DNA of 54,322 bases from Cylindrobasidium torrendii FP15055 ss-10 (lineage: Eukaryota; Basidiomycota; Agaricomycetes; Agaricales; Physalacriaceae): positions 288,042 through 342,363 of the forward strand of contig KN880437.1 of NCBI GenBank assembly GCA_000934385.1. Direction: 5' to 3'. This document shows positions 32,643-43,481 of this stretch, piece by piece. The translations under genes were made by a program, and so were the position numbers. The notes below the pieces were generated by a model. That model had not been told where the DNA came from, ran no database searches, and was given only the letters and a program-made list of their open reading frames with translations. The number at the start of each line of letters is the position of its first letter. The stretch's first letter is position 1.

Positions 32643-33918
32643 ATGGTGTGTCACTCCCTCTCCCAAATCAAAAGAATCCATCTGACCAGAACAGAGTCTT
32701 GCATTTGTGGAAGCATACAAATCCCATCCGTGTACGCTAGCGTAGAGTGCTTATTGTTCGCGCCTAACCATCCTCCAGCGCAATCCGACTCCATTTGGGA
32801 CGTAGTATGGACGAAGAATGACTCTGTGCTGTCCGTATCTGCTGATGGAACAATCCGCCAATGGTCAGGCGTCGGCGACGCGAAGCCACCCAGCCCAAAT
32901 AGCGAATTTCCAGCAAAGCACACACTCGGCCTCAATTCACTTTCTGTATCCCCCGACGCCAAATATGCGCTATACAACTCGATAGAAGGTCTCACAGCGC
33001 TGTGGGATTTGACCTCTGGTGAAATCGTGGGAAAATTTGAGAGTTATGACCGGTCGAGCAGCGAGGAGGGCATTGAACCGTGTGCGTGTGCAGTCAATTC
33101 TGGTTGGATACTACATCTAACATTTATGTCAAGCGTGGACAGTGTCCTTACACCCAAACGGCGAAACCTACGCGTCGTCTGGCGCGTCAGGGAACGTGAC
33201 AATCCATTCTGCGCAACCTGGCGAGGGTTTTGGAAGGCGATTGGCGACATTGGCGTCTGGGAGAAGCAAATTTGGCCTTAAGGCCCTCTACGTGCGTTCC
33301 ATCATCATCGCGAGAAACCCTTTCACTCAACTCTCAATAGAGCCCGGATGGCCGGCGTGTCGCGCTCGCTAGCGAGTCTGGTCAAATCTATGTGTTCGAT
33401 GTGGAGACCAGCGCGTTAGCCACCACCTTTTCGTCCCATGCCATGGCAGTCCGAGACCTTTCTTGGAGCCCCGATAGTAGTGTACGCTATTGTCTATATT
33501 CCATGCTCTGATCTCACACCCTTGCAGCTTCTGCTCGGCGCCTCCGAGGACAAGCATTTGGGGCTGCATGATGCACGGGCGAACGGTGGACATGTTGCGT
33601 CGTTCGCAGGCCACTCTTCCTGGGTTCTCAGCGTAGACATCTCGCCTGATAATCGACTTGGTCTCTCAGGGTCGGTCTTGCAGCGACATTGCTTTGTAGC
33701 TCTACTCACCTTTGTATAGCTCGGCGGACAAGACAATCAAAGTGTGGGATATTGGTGCGCGCGCGGCGGTCTCTACCCTACAGGACAACGGTGAGGTATG
33801 GGCAGTGTCCTGGAGACCTGTAGCTTCAACAACAGGGGCTGGAGGGTTTGTGAGTGGTGGTCAGGATGGCGTTGTTCGGTGGTGGAGAGGCGCTGGGGGC
33901 GCTGCTAGCACATACTGA
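32643..33918 (+). CDS. SKI8: Ski8-like WD40 protein
   Basis: WD40 propeller of the Ski complex, which feeds mRNA to the exosome 3'-to-5'; the metazoan homologue WDR61 also sits in Paf1C. Visible repeat cores: DSIWDVVWTKNDSVLSVSAD, LNSLSVSPDAKYALYNS ... LWDLTSGE, SWTVSLHPNGETYASSG, LYSPDGRRVALASESGQIYV, VRDLSWSPDSS, LLLGASEDKHLGLHDARA, WVLSVDISPDNRLGLSGSAD and VKVWD-like repeats, then FVSGGQDGVVRWW at the C-terminus, about seven blades. The N-terminus is uncertain: two introns (32646-32689 and 32730-32778) give an ATG-only first exon and MNRVLHLWKHTNP, but the unspliced frame is also open. SKI8 is chosen on overall likeness; another small WD40 protein is possible. Confidence 0.82.
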
Positions 33919-34741
33919 GTTACGGAGATACGTTCAAATGTCCGGTCATATTGTAAGATCCTTGTTTGTAAAAGAGCGCGGTCGATGTAAACCGTCTTGC
34001 GCACAACTGCCCATGGACATTTCTCCCTTTTGAGTGGACAGTACTATGGGATTAGATTCATGTTGTCAAACGCAGGTTCCATAGGCCGCCGGTGCTAGTG
34101 CCTACTGGTTCCAAACTGTTTCCCCACTCGGCCGACGCAGATTCGCTTGAAGACACAGACCGGCTACATAAGTGGACTCGCACTGTAAGTATAGCGGCTA
34201 CTACATATTGCCCAACCATGATATCGTCGGGAGCGCAGTTGCAACCCGACGCGTGTTAGTAGTAATTTCAGCCCCGAATGGGCTCGCATACTCATAAGTA
34301 CTCACAGGAAACACAACTTTAGAGGGATGTACGAGGTACGATTTGATAGATAAGTGAGCACGAGGCAATGGACTAAATGGACATTGACACCGGCATGAAA
34401 CAATATTTGTGATCGCCTTGCCTTTCTACCTGCGTTCACTGTCGACTTTGCACAACATTTTGAGATAATGCCTTCCAACATGGTTAAAGTGCACGAACAC
34501 GCTCCTTCCAGGTCTTGTTCTTATACGTGCCCTGCGCGTACAACGGAATGCCCGCGGAAGCACCTGTCGAGCTAGACTGACAGATTGCCCCGGACTCAGG
34601 GCGTCTCGAAACACACTTCATCTGTAAAAAGAGGACATGATGTGGACGTCTCCTGCCCTCTGCCTCCACCGCCACCCCCATCCTTCCAGCAGAAGCCACT
34701 GACCAGCGCTTTTGGACATACTCAAATCAACTCATATCACG
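33919..34741. other. intergenic
   Basis: About 820 bp between two plus-strand genes. Short open frames occur on both strands, none convincing. It should hold the promoter of the WW-like gene. Confidence 0.45.
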
Positions 34742-36754
34742 ATGGATGGGAACCTCCCTGCTGGATGGGTACAGCGTTTTGACGAAGAGTACGTCTTGAT
34801 ATACCAACACGCAGCTGTGTTCTTGAATTAATTTCGCAGAGGACGCCCGTGGTTCGATATCGCAGACGAACCTAGCCCTCCTGCGTCCACCGACACATCC
34901 TCACCTTTCCCAGCCAGCCCAGTCGCTCCCCAATCGTTTGCCCAGAAACTCTATGCCAGCGCCATCTCGACGCCGTCATCCACCAATTCCGAATCGTTCA
35001 GCAGCGGCCATTCTCATCCCACTTTACCTGCCCCCGTTCCCGACAACTACCACAGGAATGCCGTCGCCCAGATGCAGCGCGCCTCAAGCTTACAAGCCAA
35101 CGCTACCGCTCAGGCACCACGAAACGTGATATTGAAGGCGCGCCCACCACCGTCGTACGGGTCTCTGCCTACTCCAGGCCATACCCGACAAACGTCTGCC
35201 CCACCGCTTCCGCCTCGCCAGCCATCGAGCAGTTCATCGACTTCCTCGAATAGTAATCGGCAGTCACTTTCGTTTGCTCCTACCCAATCCAGACCGTTAT
35301 CCAGTTCAGTGCAAGCCCCAGGTCCATCGCCCATCCTTCCTCAAGCCAATAATGCAACTTCAAATCAATCTAGTCAGAGCCCTCCCCAGTACAGATCACC
35401 ACCACATGTGCCGCCGCCGAAGCCTAGCACAAATACACCGCGCGTCTCGCCATCAACGTCGTATATGCGCCCTCCCCTCCCAGCGCGTCCGGTCCAGTCT
35501 CAACCAAATGCCCAGCCGCAAGCACAGCCAGCACGTCCAGGTCCATCTCAACCATCATCACACCACCCGAATCCACCGCAACCGGCGTATCGCAGCCCAC
35601 CTCAAACACGTCCCAGCCAGCCTCAGCCTCAGCCATCTCAGCCGCAACCGCGTCCTAGTCCGCCCCAGCCATCTCAAGCACGTCCCAACCCGATTCAGCA
35701 AACCCGCGCCCGTCCCCAATCCTATGCTGCTCCCCAGCTTCCGCAGCGTCCAGCGAACCGCGGCATTGGTACCACCACACTCAAAGTCGCCGGCGGTGCA
35801 ATCCTCAGTGCACTCAGTGGTGGGCTTCTATCTGGTGATGCCGTGAGCGGTATCATGGGCCTGCTTGGACTTGGAGCAGGATTCGATACGAGTTCGTTTG
35901 GATTCGATCCCAGCGCGTTTACTGGGGCGGCGTTCGACACCAGCGCATTTACTGGAACATCGTTTGACTCTAGTGCTTTTGGGTACGACCCGAGTGCCTA
36001 TACCTACGACCCCAGCGCATATACATTCGATTCAGGCATGTATGGTACAGATCCGACAGCTTATACCACGCCCTCTGGAGCAGCGTCGGTGGACCCATCG
36101 CAATTTGGGCTCGGGAATGGCTTCTTCGAGCAACTACAGGCTGTTGCGCAAGGCCAACCTGGTGCGGATTACCAGCGCGTATTGGACTGGGTGTTGGAAA
36201 TGCAGCAGAAGCAGGCTCAGCAACAACAACAGCAGGGGCCTACAGTGGACTATCAGAAGATCTTGGAGGAGATGATGAAGATTCAGCAACAGGCCTCGGC
36301 GCCTGCTTCCTCGCCTTTGAACACATCAGCCCCGCAAGGACATTCGTCGACGCCGCCTGCGCCTTCGTATACCGCGCCTCAAAGCTATAACGTGCCTCAG
36401 CAGCATGCTCCAGCCTATACCTCGTCTCAGGGACATTCCGGAGGCTACACTCCTCCCGCGTCGGCATCGGCGTATTCGTTCCCAAATTACCGCCCACCGA
36501 TGCCTGCGGGCGGGTTTGGCGCGAACCCGGCGCTGGTGACGGATTATGTGAACCAGGTTGGGCAGAATGCGTATAATGATTCGATGGCGAAGATGCAGGC
36601 TATGTTGGCGGCACATATGTCGCCAGGTGCGAGTCCGCTGCATGCTGGGCAGGCGGCGAGTCCGTTGCATGCTGGGCAGATATATAACCCGTTTTTTGCT
36701 GGACAGTATGGTGCGGGGACGGGAGGAGTGCATCATGGTGCGCATGTTCGTTGA
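34742..36754 (+). CDS. degenerate-WW, proline-rich, aromatic-repeat protein
   Basis: Two exons; intron 34789-34839. The N-terminus MDGNLPAGWVQRFDEEGRPW copies the first half of a WW domain (LPxGW and the following strand) but the second Trp and the NH-x2-T-x2-TxW part are missing, so ligand binding is doubtful. A long Pro/Gln/Ser-rich region follows, then a glycine-rich hydrophobic patch (VAGGAILSALSGGLLSGDAV), then an aromatic tract of repeats built on F/YDPSAF/Y (35880-36060), a poly-Gln run and a Tyr/Pro/Ser-rich tail. The composition is prion-like. The gene at 48523 has the same order (WW, Pro-rich, Gly-rich hydrophobic patch), so the two look paralogous. Membrane or condensate association is inference. 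Confidence 0.8.
35880..36060 (+). repeat. tandem S-A-[FY] aromatic repeats in coding sequence
   Basis: Six or seven units of about 7-10 residues with consensus [FY]D-x-S-A-[FY] (FDPSAF, FDTSAF, FDSSAF, YDPSAY, YDPSAY). The first three end in Phe, the next two in Tyr, which suggests stepwise duplication. Confidence 0.75.
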
Positions 36755-37345
36755 GACTGTGTATAGGAAGGGTCTGTCCCTTGTGTAAGTTGTGATTGTT
36801 ATTTATGTCGAATTGTCTTTATACGTTTCCTGTTCTTGTGCCATTGAATACATTATACAATGGCTACCTACCTTTTGTATTCATGCTCTGTGTACTTGAC
36901 TTCCTCTGTGAACGAAAGGCGAGCGGATCAAATATGGAGACTTTGAGGGCATCATCCGTCGGGATTTAGATCTATAGACAATCTCTCAATAACACCGTCC
37001 AACGGTGTTCGATAGCATATCGACTCGCCCGAGATGGAGATGCAGACGAGAGAACATGCAACACATGTCCATAGCACTGACGACCATTCTCATCATCCTG
37101 TAGGCAATGGACAGTGACGTCGCCGTACATAGTCAGCGGCGAAACTGTGGCGCTGGGAGTTCCCAAGCCCCCAGCTGAACATGGCCTCATCATCCTGACC
37201 GCGCAATGACGATGGTATGGCCACAGCTCAGTATACTTAAGGGAACCGCAGAAATGATGGAACACTCACAATATTCCTTCACAACTCCAACATCCTCACC
37301 CATCCAACCAACCCTATTCAACACCAACCCTCTTCAACAATCATT
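36755..37345. other. intergenic
   Basis: About 590 bp between two plus-strand genes; nothing recognised beyond expected promoter sequence. Confidence 0.45.
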
Positions 37346-37817
37346 ATGTTTGGATCAAGCCGCACAGCTCGCCGTGGACATGCCGCAGGTGGAGCTATGG
37401 AAGTCCCTGGTACACACGGCCATGTTAGTGTGAACCCCAACGGCCACTCAACCGCTCCTGCGCATGGGCACCATACCACCACCGGTTCCCGCAGGAGCAG
37501 TGGACCCGCGCGCCTTGCAGCCAAATTTTGTACGTTTTTTCTCTGGCCCCGGAGACGAGAACAAGATTTCTAACAAGACCGTTTTCGCAGTGGGAGGCTC
37601 AAGGGGTACGACGTCGACGCATACAACGCCGGCGCACACCACCCATACTACGGGCACGCATCACGCCGTAAGTATTGCAATTTTATTGCAAGAAGAATCG
37701 TGCTTATGACATTCACAGACGACTGGTACGCACATGCCGCTATCGATGAAGATTAAGCGTGCTATGGGTATGGGACCGTCTGCACACACGACGTCTGCCT
37801 CGCGCAGGCACTATTAA
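37346..37817 (+). CDS. small His/Thr-rich protein, MFG...LSMKIK family (copy A)
   Basis: Three exons (introns about 37531-37590 and 37669-37719) join to 119 residues. Begins MFGSSRTARRGH, has a low-complexity His/Thr/Gly middle (STHTTPAHTTHTTGTHHA), and ends with a conserved block MPLSMKIKRAMGMGPS followed by SASRRHY. There is no signal peptide or membrane segment. The C-terminal block and Arg-Arg-x-Tyr end are shared with the gene at 51284 and, more loosely, with that at 52718, and all three begin MFG. I do not recognise this family. The middle could bind metal ions, which is inference from His content only. Preceded by the WW-like gene, the same order as in the second block. Confidence 0.75.
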
Positions 37818-39063
37818 GTGTTAGGCAAACAGTTTTATCAATAATGATTGTAATATACGGACGTGCATCTTGTAATATGTACTACACATCTTGATGGAAA
37901 ACATGATATTTTGTCTTTGATTCAACTTTGCTTGCTGGAGGGATCCCGGGTTATGTGCGCGCTGGACCATGAGAAAATCTGAGAACTCAACAAGGAGAAT
38001 CCGAGGAGAATGGCTTGGTTGTCCTCCACGATGACGAATACGCTTCGTGACGAAGCTGCGCGACAGTTACAGCAGCATGCAAAAGTTTGTGAACATTTTG
38101 CGTTCTGCGTGAACAACCCAGGAACAGGCTCGAGTTCATTTCCGCGCCGTCCAGGCGCCATCTAGAGGCTTTAACTTCCTGTTTGGGACAGCCCGACAGG
38201 CGCCCTTCGTCGATCGCAATGGCGCAAAACAGCAACCAAGGGCGCGAACGAGCTCGTTGTAGTTCGTGCCATGATTAAGATTGTTTTTGTGCATGCAGGA
38301 GCTAGATAACGACCCTGTAAAGCACCCAGCAGGCTTTTGGTCGTCGGATGCTGGCCCGGAAATGAACTCGTAACCTGGTGCCTAGGTTCTTCACGCCAGA
38401 CGCAAAATGTTCACAAAGTTTTGCATGTTGCTGTATTTTCCGTAAATGCCTGCCCAACATATCAACGTATGCATTCGAGGACCAAGCCTGCGGTACTCTG
38501 AGGGGACCACAACTCTGGAGACCAATCTGACGGTGCCACACCGAGAACAATGCTATATATTCTTTCTAAATCGAGCCTAGTGGCTGTGGCTACAGCCACT
38601 GATGCGTACACACGTGAAGTACGAGCAATACCTCGGTGACTGGCGGATAAGTTGCTGAAAGTGTGCTTACCGCGCTCATCCCGCCATCCGCGCCTCATCG
38701 TATGCAAAAGTCAAAGCAACTGAGGGCCGCACTTCGGCTGCACTGGACCGGGTCGAGGCGCTTTGCCGGCCGCCGGTAGCAATGCCCGGCATTTTGCCCG
38801 CGGGACAACAGGCACGTGTCACATGGAAAGAAATTGCGGGCGGGGGGTACCCCATCCCTGGTGCCTTAAGAGTAACCCCAACTCTCTTTCCTCCCACCAC
38901 CTGCTCAACTCCTCCTTTCCCTCAAATACGCACTCGCTTCCACGAGAGGCCGCTCGCCCGGAGCCATCTTTTTTTTCGGAAATCGAGTGCTAGTGCAGGA
39001 AATCCTCGACAACCCAAACCCAATCAAACCTTTTTCTTTCTTTTATCTCCCCCTTCGTCAACG
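37818..39063. other. long intergenic region with inverted repeat
   Basis: About 1.25 kb with no gene. It carries the inverted repeat at 38070-38433, and a short perfect palindrome (GCTTCGT, G, ACGAAGC) at 38042-38056 next to its left arm. Confidence 0.5.
38070..38433. mobile_element. inverted-repeat element, possible MITE remnant
   Basis: The segment 38070-38148 and the reverse complement of 38353-38433 match over about 75-80 bp with scattered mismatches (shared words include TTTGTGAACATTTTGCGT and GAGTTCATTTCCG). The arms are separated by about 200 bp without coding capacity. This is the shape of a miniature inverted-repeat element or a foldback remnant. No target-site duplication was confirmed by eye. 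Confidence 0.6.
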
Positions 39064-39660
39064 ATGGCAGCTCCTTTCAAGTCCGAAAAGTCGCTGCTCC
39101 CGACGCACTCCACTTCTTCTGCTTCTTCCCCGCGTATTGTCCGTGCCGTATTTGTGCTGCTTGTGGCTTTGCAGCTGGCCATGGGCGCACTGGGTCTCTT
39201 CACCTTCCTCTGGACCTTGGCACAGGCTCCAGACACCATTGGTCGTCTCTGGGCCGATATCCTCGCCGATGAGCCTGTTCTTGTAGGACAGGATTCCCTG
39301 TCTGTGCAGCCAACGGTATGTTACCCGTCAATATGAATTACATGCCAGCGCTTACAGTGATGATGTGTAGGTGCTCGATGCGGGCGATAGATGGCAGCTC
39401 GTCTTTGGATCAATAGACGGGCACGATGCGGTTTGTCCGGGTCTCGGTGAGTGGTCTGCGTGAGCTTAAAGTAGTGGTAAGGCTCATGAACGTAGTCGAA
39501 TGCTTTGTGCCAAAGGAAGACATTCTTGACCATGTCCCGAACGTGTACGAGGATCCGTATGCCAAGGGAGTTTTCCTGGGCGGAGGAGACTTGAAGGTAC
39601 GTTCTGTCGTTTACTCGTTCTCTCGGCTTCCCCCTTGCCGTTCGCTCTCCTCCGCAGTGA
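39064..39660 (+). CDS. hypothetical single-pass membrane protein with GDRW motif
   Basis: Exon 1 (39064 to about 39315) encodes MAAPFKSEKSLLPTHSTSSA followed by a membrane helix (VFVLLVALQLAMGALGLFTF). Exon 2 begins VLDAGDRWQLVFGSIDGHDA and reaches VCPG. A further frame (VVVRLMNVVECFVPKEDILD to GVFLGGGDLK) should belong to the same gene but needs a short intron whose ends I cannot fix: candidate lengths are 25-40 nt. The last intron (39597-39657) would put the stop codon at the start of the final exon. The exon 2 motif resembles the repeats of the secreted protein at the right edge. No family is recognised and the 3' half of the model is uncertain. Confidence 0.5.
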
Positions 39661-40296
39661 TACTCACCTATTTGATTCACAGTGACCGCGGGCGGCTCGC
39701 ATCAGGCTTGAAGATACTGACAACGTGATTCTGTGTATGTTTTTCGAAGGCGGCGGGTGGGGTGACAGTCTATCCTGTCGTCGTGTACTACTAGTATTAT
39801 TGCCTGGACGTTCAAATGTGATGTATTTCTGTGCATGAAAATGCATCGTACATGATCCAGTAGCGATTGGCGAAGGAGGGGTAACCTAGCAGGAGTGATA
39901 AACGTAGGATAATGGTCAGCGGACATTCACCAAGTAAGCCAAGGCGGCCAAGTGCTTTTCATTGTGCATGAATTTGTGTGTTCAACACGGTACCGGAGTG
40001 TAACCCATGTAAGATTTATATCCAGGTGTTTGTCACTCGAAGACAACTTAAGGGTGAAGTACACTGTAGGAGACAGAACGAATGATGCGCCATCAGGTCT
40101 GCAATCGGTGCAGTGTTGATCACCGTGCATGCTTGCAGACAGACAGTCACAAACAACCTGATATGTATCCTGGATCTACACTCATTCCAATGTTGGTGAG
40201 TCAGATGCCGTAACTCACTCTCTTGAGTACTTAAGGGCAACTGGAGTTTTGTCTAATTGTACCAACATGTCGCCTAAGCGGGAGCCTTCACTAGGA
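39661..40296. other. intergenic between convergent genes
   Basis: About 640 bp, no coding sequence supported. Open frames on the minus strand lack motifs. Confidence 0.45.
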
Positions 40297-41388
40297 CTAG
40301 GAAACATCCATGTTTTCCTCTTCTTCCGATAGATTCTCTTGCTCCACTTCATCTCTACCACGAGCCTGGACAATCCCCTCGCATACCGATTTATGAAGCT
40401 TCCAAGCCTTTTGCTGGCCCACCGGTATCATCTCCTCCTTTCGTATCCCAAGCCGCATTCCACACCCTACACACCGCACCGACGTCCTCGCCAACTCCCC
40501 TTTCTCTTGCACAATCCATTTGTCCACTGTCATCCAATGTGGTCGCCCATCCACAGTAGGAAAAACACGGTACATCGGCAGCTCATCCGAATAGGGCGAA
40601 GTCGATGCAACAGGACTCTCACCCCCACCTTCATGAACGATATGCTCATTCCTAGACGTGTTGCGCCTTGTAATCGACTTGAGATCCTTCAGTGCAGGGA
40701 CGCTCTTGTCGTTGCTTCCTGGAGCACCTTGGGTCGACCTGCAACAACCGAATCCAAACTCCTCAATAAACCACTTTCAACAGAGAAACTCAGAGGCGTA
40801 CCCTTTCAAAATACTCTTCTTCCTCTCTCTTCCTCCGCTACCAGGACTCGCCGCACCCTCCTCCCTGTTGCTGAATCTCACCATCTTGCGATTCCGCATG
40901 TATACAATCCCAAGCATCATCCCTTTAGCCTTCGCCGCCACTTTCGCAGATACAGAAGACCGCTCCCGCTGTTTCGCGCTCGTCCGTCGTCGTCCTGCAG
41001 TTTTGTCGTCGTGTGGCGGTGGTGGGGGCGTGGGTGGCATTGACACAGACGTCGAGTCTGCCCAAGTGGCTGGTACACGGGTGGACATTGGCGCTCCAAT
41101 ACTCAACGAGTTGATCCCAGTGGCTAGCGTGTCGTCCATCGGGTCCTCGTCACTAAACCCTTTGTCACCACGCTCGTGCCCGACGTCCATTTCGCTACAA
41201 TCAGGGTTTGTCTTGGGGGGAAAGACATAGAAAGTCCGAGGCTTAATACTGATTCCTGGTAGTCTTTGTTTGCATTGTGGTCGTGGTCCAAGTTCAAATA
41301 CAGCCCTTGATACAATGAGGCCAGTGTCTAAAAGGATGCTGTGACGGTGATTGTCAGATCGGATGACCAACACGCATGGGATCACCAT
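40297..41388 (-). CDS. hypothetical with PP1-docking-like motifs and C2HC zinc module (second copy)
   Basis: Two exons; the intron (about 40736-40800) joins KKSILKG to STQGAPGSNDKSVPALK. The middle has KMVRF (RVxF pattern) and, about 25 residues later, SILK, the second PP1-docking pattern. The C-terminal part has HWMTVDKW, then C-x2-C-x22-H-x3-C with a Trp just before the His, and a short acidic end (EEEENMDVS). It matches the product of 12995-14084 in motif order and spacing. The N-terminus is uncertain: the first Met gives the model at 41388, but a later Met (MDVGHERGD, near 41190) lies just after an acceptor-like sequence. Nuclear or phosphatase-linked function is inference. Confidence 0.75.
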
Positions 41389-41564
41389 TGTTTGAACATT
41401 GAGGGTCTCTCATTGGCCAGCGTGTGCTTTGACTTCTGTTTGTAATCTGTTGGAAGAGTGGTAGTTGATGAATTGCGATAGAATTGGTATTGTAGACAGT
41501 GTGGCCGAGACGCTTTCGTAGTTTCATAGCATAGTACATACATGTAGTCTTTTGTCCAACCCAT

Positions 41565-43151
41565 CTATTCTCTATTCGAACTTGAAGCCGTGATAGTAGA
41601 TCCAGTTGACGCTCTGCCCATGTGGAAATCAACCAACACCGACATGGAATGGGAACGCCGGGAGTTCGAGGACCTCTGAGTTGCCCTCCTCTTTAATCCG
41701 CTCAGGCCGCTATCCGCCAGTACAGTCGCCATATTCTGGCTCGCGCGGCTCATTCCTATTTCTTTGTCCACTCCGAGCAGGCCGTCGTCAGAGGCCGTGT
41801 ATCCAGAGACGGGTTCACTTGACCTGCGTGCGTGGGTCGGCAACGAAAGTGCATCTTGAGCGTATGCAGCATGCAAAGAGTCGGAGGAAGGAAGCGAGAA
41901 AAATTCTTGAGGCGTGAGTAGAGGAGCTCCGTCAGCGCGCGAAGGACGAGCTGGGCGAATCTCTGACGTCGAGCTATAGAGTGCAGGAGGCATCATTGGG
42001 GCTTGGGCAGGTCCAGAGTAGCGAGGGTCTATCCAGTAGTCGGAGGCAGTCGATGCCCTTGGCGTCGAAACCGAAGAGTAGACAGACTCGGAAGCAGCGG
42101 TCGATGCTGAGAACCTGCTGTGCAGGAGAGCGTCGTCAGGCTGCTTTCTCGATACCGTAGAGTGCGAATCAATCGAGTCGTCATCGTCGAGGATAATGAA
42201 GGAAGCTCCCGGCAGAGGTACGTTTGCTAGCTTTTCGTCCTTTGCCGCAAAAACTTCGTCATCCGGTTTGTAGAACGTCCAGGCCACTGCGTCCGCCGCT
42301 TCCTTCCTCTTGTGTCGGTAGAGTCGATAGCGCGTGAAGAGAAAAATGGCAAGCAGACATGCAGCAAAGACGCCAAAGAAAGTCATGAGAATGGCACCGC
42401 GAGACATGGCATTGTGTTCTGCATCTTGGTTGTGCTGCGGCTCAATGCTCGTCTCTGCTGCGATTTCGGCCGATGTTGTGCTGGTCGCTGAGGTGGCTGA
42501 GGTGATCCTGACTGGGGCAGAGGTCGAGGTCGTAGCGGCGACTCGGACAGCAGTAAGCACCGGTACTGATGAGCTCGACACGCTGGAGAGAGTGCTTGCC
42601 AGCGCAGTCGTCGTCGGTGGCGGCATGGTTTGTTCAGGCAGGGTCCATCCAGAAGGCATCTGTGGGAACGGGTTGGCTGATTCTGTAGACATCATACTGG
42701 CTGACTGAGGAACGGCAGCGAGGGCTTGAGATTCTTGTTCGATCGCCGACAAGACGGAGAACAGATCCGAGAGAAGCGATTCAGACTTTGAGGATGGTTC
42801 GAGTGTTGTGCTAGATTCGATGAACGCAGTGCTAGTCAGCGTCACATTTACAGCAGACGCGGTCGCGGTGTCGGAGAACATCGAAGTCGTGGTATTCTGT
42901 TGCTCTGCGAATGAAGAAGTGGTCAAAGACTGAGATTCGTCGTCCTCGAGCGGGACGTCGTTGGTCTCGTCATCAGGAATTTCTGGGGCGTCTTGCCTCG
43001 CCAGTCTCGAGGGCTTGCGCAACATTCTGCGAGCCCAGGATCTTTGATGACGGCGGTATAGTCCATGATGTTCGCGAGGGAGCGCAGGTGGCGGGTCGCA
43101 GTCGTCGTCGTAGTTGGCGGGATTGGGCAGATTGTTGGGCGTGTCAGCCAT
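41565..43151 (-). CDS. Ser/Thr-rich single-pass membrane protein
   Basis: A single exon of 528 residues. The N-terminal 250 residues are hydrophilic and strongly Ser/Thr-rich (TTSTSAPVRITSATSATSTT), typical of an O-glycosylated ectodomain. One membrane helix lies at about 253-273 (ILMTFFGVFAACLLAIFLF), followed by a basic stop-transfer RYRLYRHKRKE and a 250-residue cytosolic tail rich in Ser, with FIILDDDDSIDSHS and many Ser-rich stretches. No cleavable signal peptide is visible, so the orientation depends on the helix acting as signal anchor with the basic side inside. The layout resembles fungal wall-stress sensors, but no WSC domain is present. Function unknown. Confidence 0.8.
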   Translation of the reverse strand: MADTPNNLPNPANYDDDCDPPPALPREHHGLYRRHQRSWARRMLRKPSRLARQDAPEIPDDETNDVPLEDDESQSLTTSSFAEQQNTTTSMFSDTATASAVNVTLTSTAFIESSTTLEPSSKSESLLSDLFSVLSAIEQESQALAAVPQSASMMSTESANPFPQMPSGWTLPEQTMPPPTTTALASTLSSVSSSSVPVLTAVRVAATTSTSAPVRITSATSATSTTSAEIAAETSIEPQHNQDAEHNAMSRGAILMTFFGVFAACLLAIFLFTRYRLYRHKRKEAADAVAWTFYKPDDEVFAAKDEKLANVPLPGASFIILDDDDSIDSHSTVSRKQPDDALLHSRFSASTAASESVYSSVSTPRASTASDYWIDPRYSGPAQAPMMPPALYSSTSEIRPARPSRADGAPLLTPQEFFSLPSSDSLHAAYAQDALSLPTHARRSSEPVSGYTASDDGLLGVDKEIGMSRASQNMATVLADSGLSGLKRRATQRSSNSRRSHSMSVLVDFHMGRASTGSTITASSSNRE

Positions 43152-43481
43152 TTCCTAAGGTGGAATTTATGACGCAAGCTTCTGGCTATCAGAAAAATCG
43201 CTTACTGTCATAGAGAATAGCAGTAAACTGGGAATAGGATATTTTGCAAAATAGCGCACAGGACGAATGTAGTGATGGCGTGTGTCTTGAAGACGTTCGT
43301 AGTTGCTCACCAAGCCGGGCTTCGACTCGCTCGATCACCATACAATGCTTTCGGCACGCCCCGAGCACTTAAGTTAGCAATGTCCATTAAGTAAATAGCA
43401 ACAACACAATGTCCGTAGGTACGATAGTATAGTGAGAAAGTCTCAAGAGAGTGTGGATATACGCGTAATCAACAGAAAACC
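43152..43481. other. intergenic
   Basis: 330 bp upstream of the Ser/Thr-rich protein gene; nothing specific recognised. Confidence 0.45.

Noticed and set aside
32643..32778. Unspliced N-terminus of the Ski8-like protein (MVCHSLSQIKR...)
   Set aside because: In frame, but it has no WD40 likeness and contains two well-formed GT..AG introns; the spliced version is preferred, though not certain.
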